From: Planctomycetota bacterium
GTDB lineage: Bacteria > Planctomycetota > UBA11346
Direction of reading: 5' to 3'
DNA length: 64,000 bases
Assembly: GCA_016745075.1 (NCBI GenBank)
Contig: JADGDD010000011.1
Span: forward strand, 58,812-122,811
Of this stretch, positions 63,114-64,000 are shown piece after piece. The notes beneath the pieces were generated by a model, which was not told where the DNA came from, did no database searches, and saw nothing but the letters and a program-made list of their open reading frames with translations. The position numbers and the translations under genes were made by a program. Within the stretch, counting starts at the first letter, position 1. Every line of letters begins with the position of its first letter.

Positions 63114-63528
63114 GTTAGGTACTCTCCCCAATACCAACGGGCTTAAATAATTCATCACCGCACAGCTTCAAAATTAAAACCACATATTTCCAATCGCGTG
63201 CAATACGTTTGTACAATCTTGCCCTTATTGCTGTGCGCTCGGGTAATACTTTTCTTCCTCGTGCCTCATGGCTGGTCAAATACATTAAACAGGCTTTTTG
63301 CGCGGGGAACTTGGGCAACATTTAACGGGCTGCAATGCACACAGTCCGTTCATCATATGCAAGCCCACGCCAAGAATTGCGTAACTTCCATTAGCTATCA
63401 GTACCTAACAAGGCGGCTCTGCGACACTATACTGCGCGCAACTTGCATAAGGAAATGGTCCGTATAAGATCGCTTCTTTATCAACCGCCCGTGGTACTTT
63501 ACATCGTATAGTGCTGCAGGCCTTAGCG
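63114..63528. mobile_element. Integron-type gene cassette 1
   Basis: Bounded on the left by GTTAGGT (63114-63120) and on the right by the GTTAGGT of attC1, with length 414. It is about 80 percent identical by eye to the next cassette, so the two are duplicates. It contains a 68-codon ORF read leftward. Confidence 0.8.
63115..63321 (-). CDS. Cassette ORF, 68 aa, unknown
   Basis: 68 residues rich in Arg and Lys (HEARGRKVLPERTAIRARLYKRIARDW), with no recognised domain. Its TAA lies in GTTAGGT at the cassette boundary, and it reads away from attC, opposite to most cassette genes. No SD upstream. The frame recurs in cassette 2 with 9 substitutions in 57 residues. Basic amphipathic character would fit a small nucleic-acid-binding protein, but nothing more can be said. 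Confidence 0.45.
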   Translation of the reverse strand: MLPKFPAQKACLMYLTSHEARGRKVLPERTAIRARLYKRIARDWKYVVLILKLCGDELFKPVGIGEST

Positions 63529-63534
63529 TTAGGT
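63403..63534 (+). repeat. Integron attC site 1
   Basis: 132 bases from R'' ACCTAAC (63403-63409) to R' GTTAGGT (63528-63534). The ends are imperfectly complementary: AAGGCGGCTCTGCGACACTATAC against GTATAGTGCTGCAGGCCTTAGC, with the bulges expected for an attC hairpin. Exact length and core match attC rules (RYYYAAC and GTTRRRY). Confidence 0.88.
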
Positions 63535-63941
63535 ACTCTCCCCAATATCAACGGGGTTAAATTATTCGTCACCGCACAGCTTCAAATTCAAAACCATATA
63601 TTCCCAATCGCGTGCAATACGTTTGTGCAATCTCGCCCTTATTGTTGTGCGCTCGGGCAATGCTTTTCTTCCTCGTGCCTCATGGCTGATCAAATACATT
63701 AAACAGGCTTTTTGCGCGGGGAACTTGGTCAACATTTAATTGGCTGCAATGCACACAGTCCGTTCATCATATGCAAGCCCACGCCAAAAATTGCGTAACT
63801 TCCATTAGCTATCAGTACCTAACAAGACGGCGCTGCGACACCATACTGCGCAACTTGCATAACAAACCTGTCCGTATAACATCGCTTCTTTATTAACCGC
63901 TCGTCGCATCTCACTTCTGTATGGTGCTGCAGGCCTTAGCG
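63528..63941. mobile_element. Integron-type gene cassette 2
   Basis: 413 bases between the R' cores of attC1 and attC2. Homologous to cassette 1 along its whole length, including attC. The leftward ORF is shortened by an early TAA. Confidence 0.8.
63562..63735 (-). CDS. Cassette ORF copy, 57 aa, C-terminally truncated
   Basis: Begins MLTKFPAQKACLMYL and stops at TAA 63562-63564, 11 codons earlier than the copy in cassette 1, where the frame continues LFKPVGIGEST. Probably a decayed or alternative form of the same ORF. No SD. Confidence 0.35.
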   Translation of the reverse strand: MLTKFPAQKACLMYLISHEARGRKALPERTTIRARLHKRIARDWEYMVLNLKLCGDE

Positions 63942-63947
63942 TTAGGT
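63817..63947 (+). repeat. Integron attC site 2
   Basis: 131 bases from ACCTAAC (63817-63823) to GTTAGGT (63941-63947). Stem ends read GACACCATAC and GTATGGTGC, whereas attC1 has GACACTATAC and GTATAGTGC: a matched change on both arms that keeps the pair and supports a selected hairpin. DNA right of it (63948-64000) is the start of a third cassette cut by the window edge. Confidence 0.88.
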
Positions 63948-64000
63948 GGTTCATCAATCGCCAAACCGTTTCCAATTTATCGCGCTCGGTTCATTCAACA

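Noticed and set aside
63198..63467. 89-codon plus-strand frame in cassette 1
   Set aside because: The matching frame in cassette 2 is stopped early, and it overlaps attC1, so it is probably a shadow of the minus-strand frame.
1..64000. CRISPR arrays, tRNA and rRNA genes
   Set aside because: No regularly spaced short repeats and no recognisable tRNA or rRNA core sequences were found on reading both strands; a covariance search was not possible.

Overview
The window looks like accessory DNA from a bacterium of the PVC group, most likely a marine Lentisphaerota-type or related polysaccharide degrader. This is inferred from gene content only: two Cys-type sulfatases, a lone ECF sigma factor coupled to a FecR-type protein, several AraC and IclR regulators, deiodinase-like secreted proteins, GH2, GH3, GH130 and DUF2961 (GH172-type) enzymes, and a TrpR-regulated anthranilate synthase. 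I recognised no rRNA, tRNA, CRISPR array or intact transposase.

Layout. 1-10776 (minus): a tightly packed operon with an IclR regulator, an aldo/keto reductase, a SUMF1-fold lipoprotein-size secreted protein and four large paralogues built on a thioredoxin/deiodinase-like domain that lacks the catalytic Cys; the last is cut by the window edge. 10980-14250 (minus): an IclR regulator and a GH2 beta-mannosidase in visibly more GC-rich DNA. 14465-22703: an FKBP-like protein, then the ECF sigma/FecR pair followed by a frameshifted secreted protein, an esterase, a DUF2961 protein and a sulfatase; a 170-bp direct repeat that includes the tail of the FecR gene brackets the frameshifted gene and the esterase. 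23077-32229: an esterase, a HAD phosphatase, three AraC regulators, a large beta-propeller protein (candidate lambda-carrageenase-like), an acetyltransferase and a nitrilase-family amidase. 32306-37196 (plus): GH3 glycosidase, class II aldolase, IclR regulator and a second sulfatase. 37308-52263 (minus): small housekeeping-type enzymes, then a sugar-acid/ketose route (uronate isomerase-like, class II aldolase, FSA-type transaldolase, SDR and MDR dehydrogenases), a 963-residue secreted protein with a duplicated thioredoxin+LamG-like architecture, and an amino-sugar/mannoside block (NagB-like, SMP-30, GH130 phosphorylase, two dehydrogenases) facing a divergent AraC gene. 53400-59638: rsgA with a structured leader containing a short ORF, a TIR-transmembrane protein, trpR-trpE-trpG and an HxlR/quinone-reductase-type pair. 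59917-62370: a GC-rich CPA2 antiporter with UspA-like domains. 63114-64000: an integron-type cassette array with two attC sites and no integrase in view.

How it fits together. Sulfatases and glycosidases would trim a sulfated, mannose- or amino-sugar-containing polymer; GH130, NagB-like, uronate isomerase-like, aldolases and dehydrogenases would feed products into central metabolism; each block carries its own AraC or IclR sensor. The three IclR genes and trpR share a layout in which an inverted repeat lies on or next to the start codon, suggesting autorepression. The most unusual items are the degenerate deiodinase-like paralogue operon, the integron cassettes with covarying attC stems and outward-reading ORFs, the rsgA leader, and the FecR-tail direct repeats.
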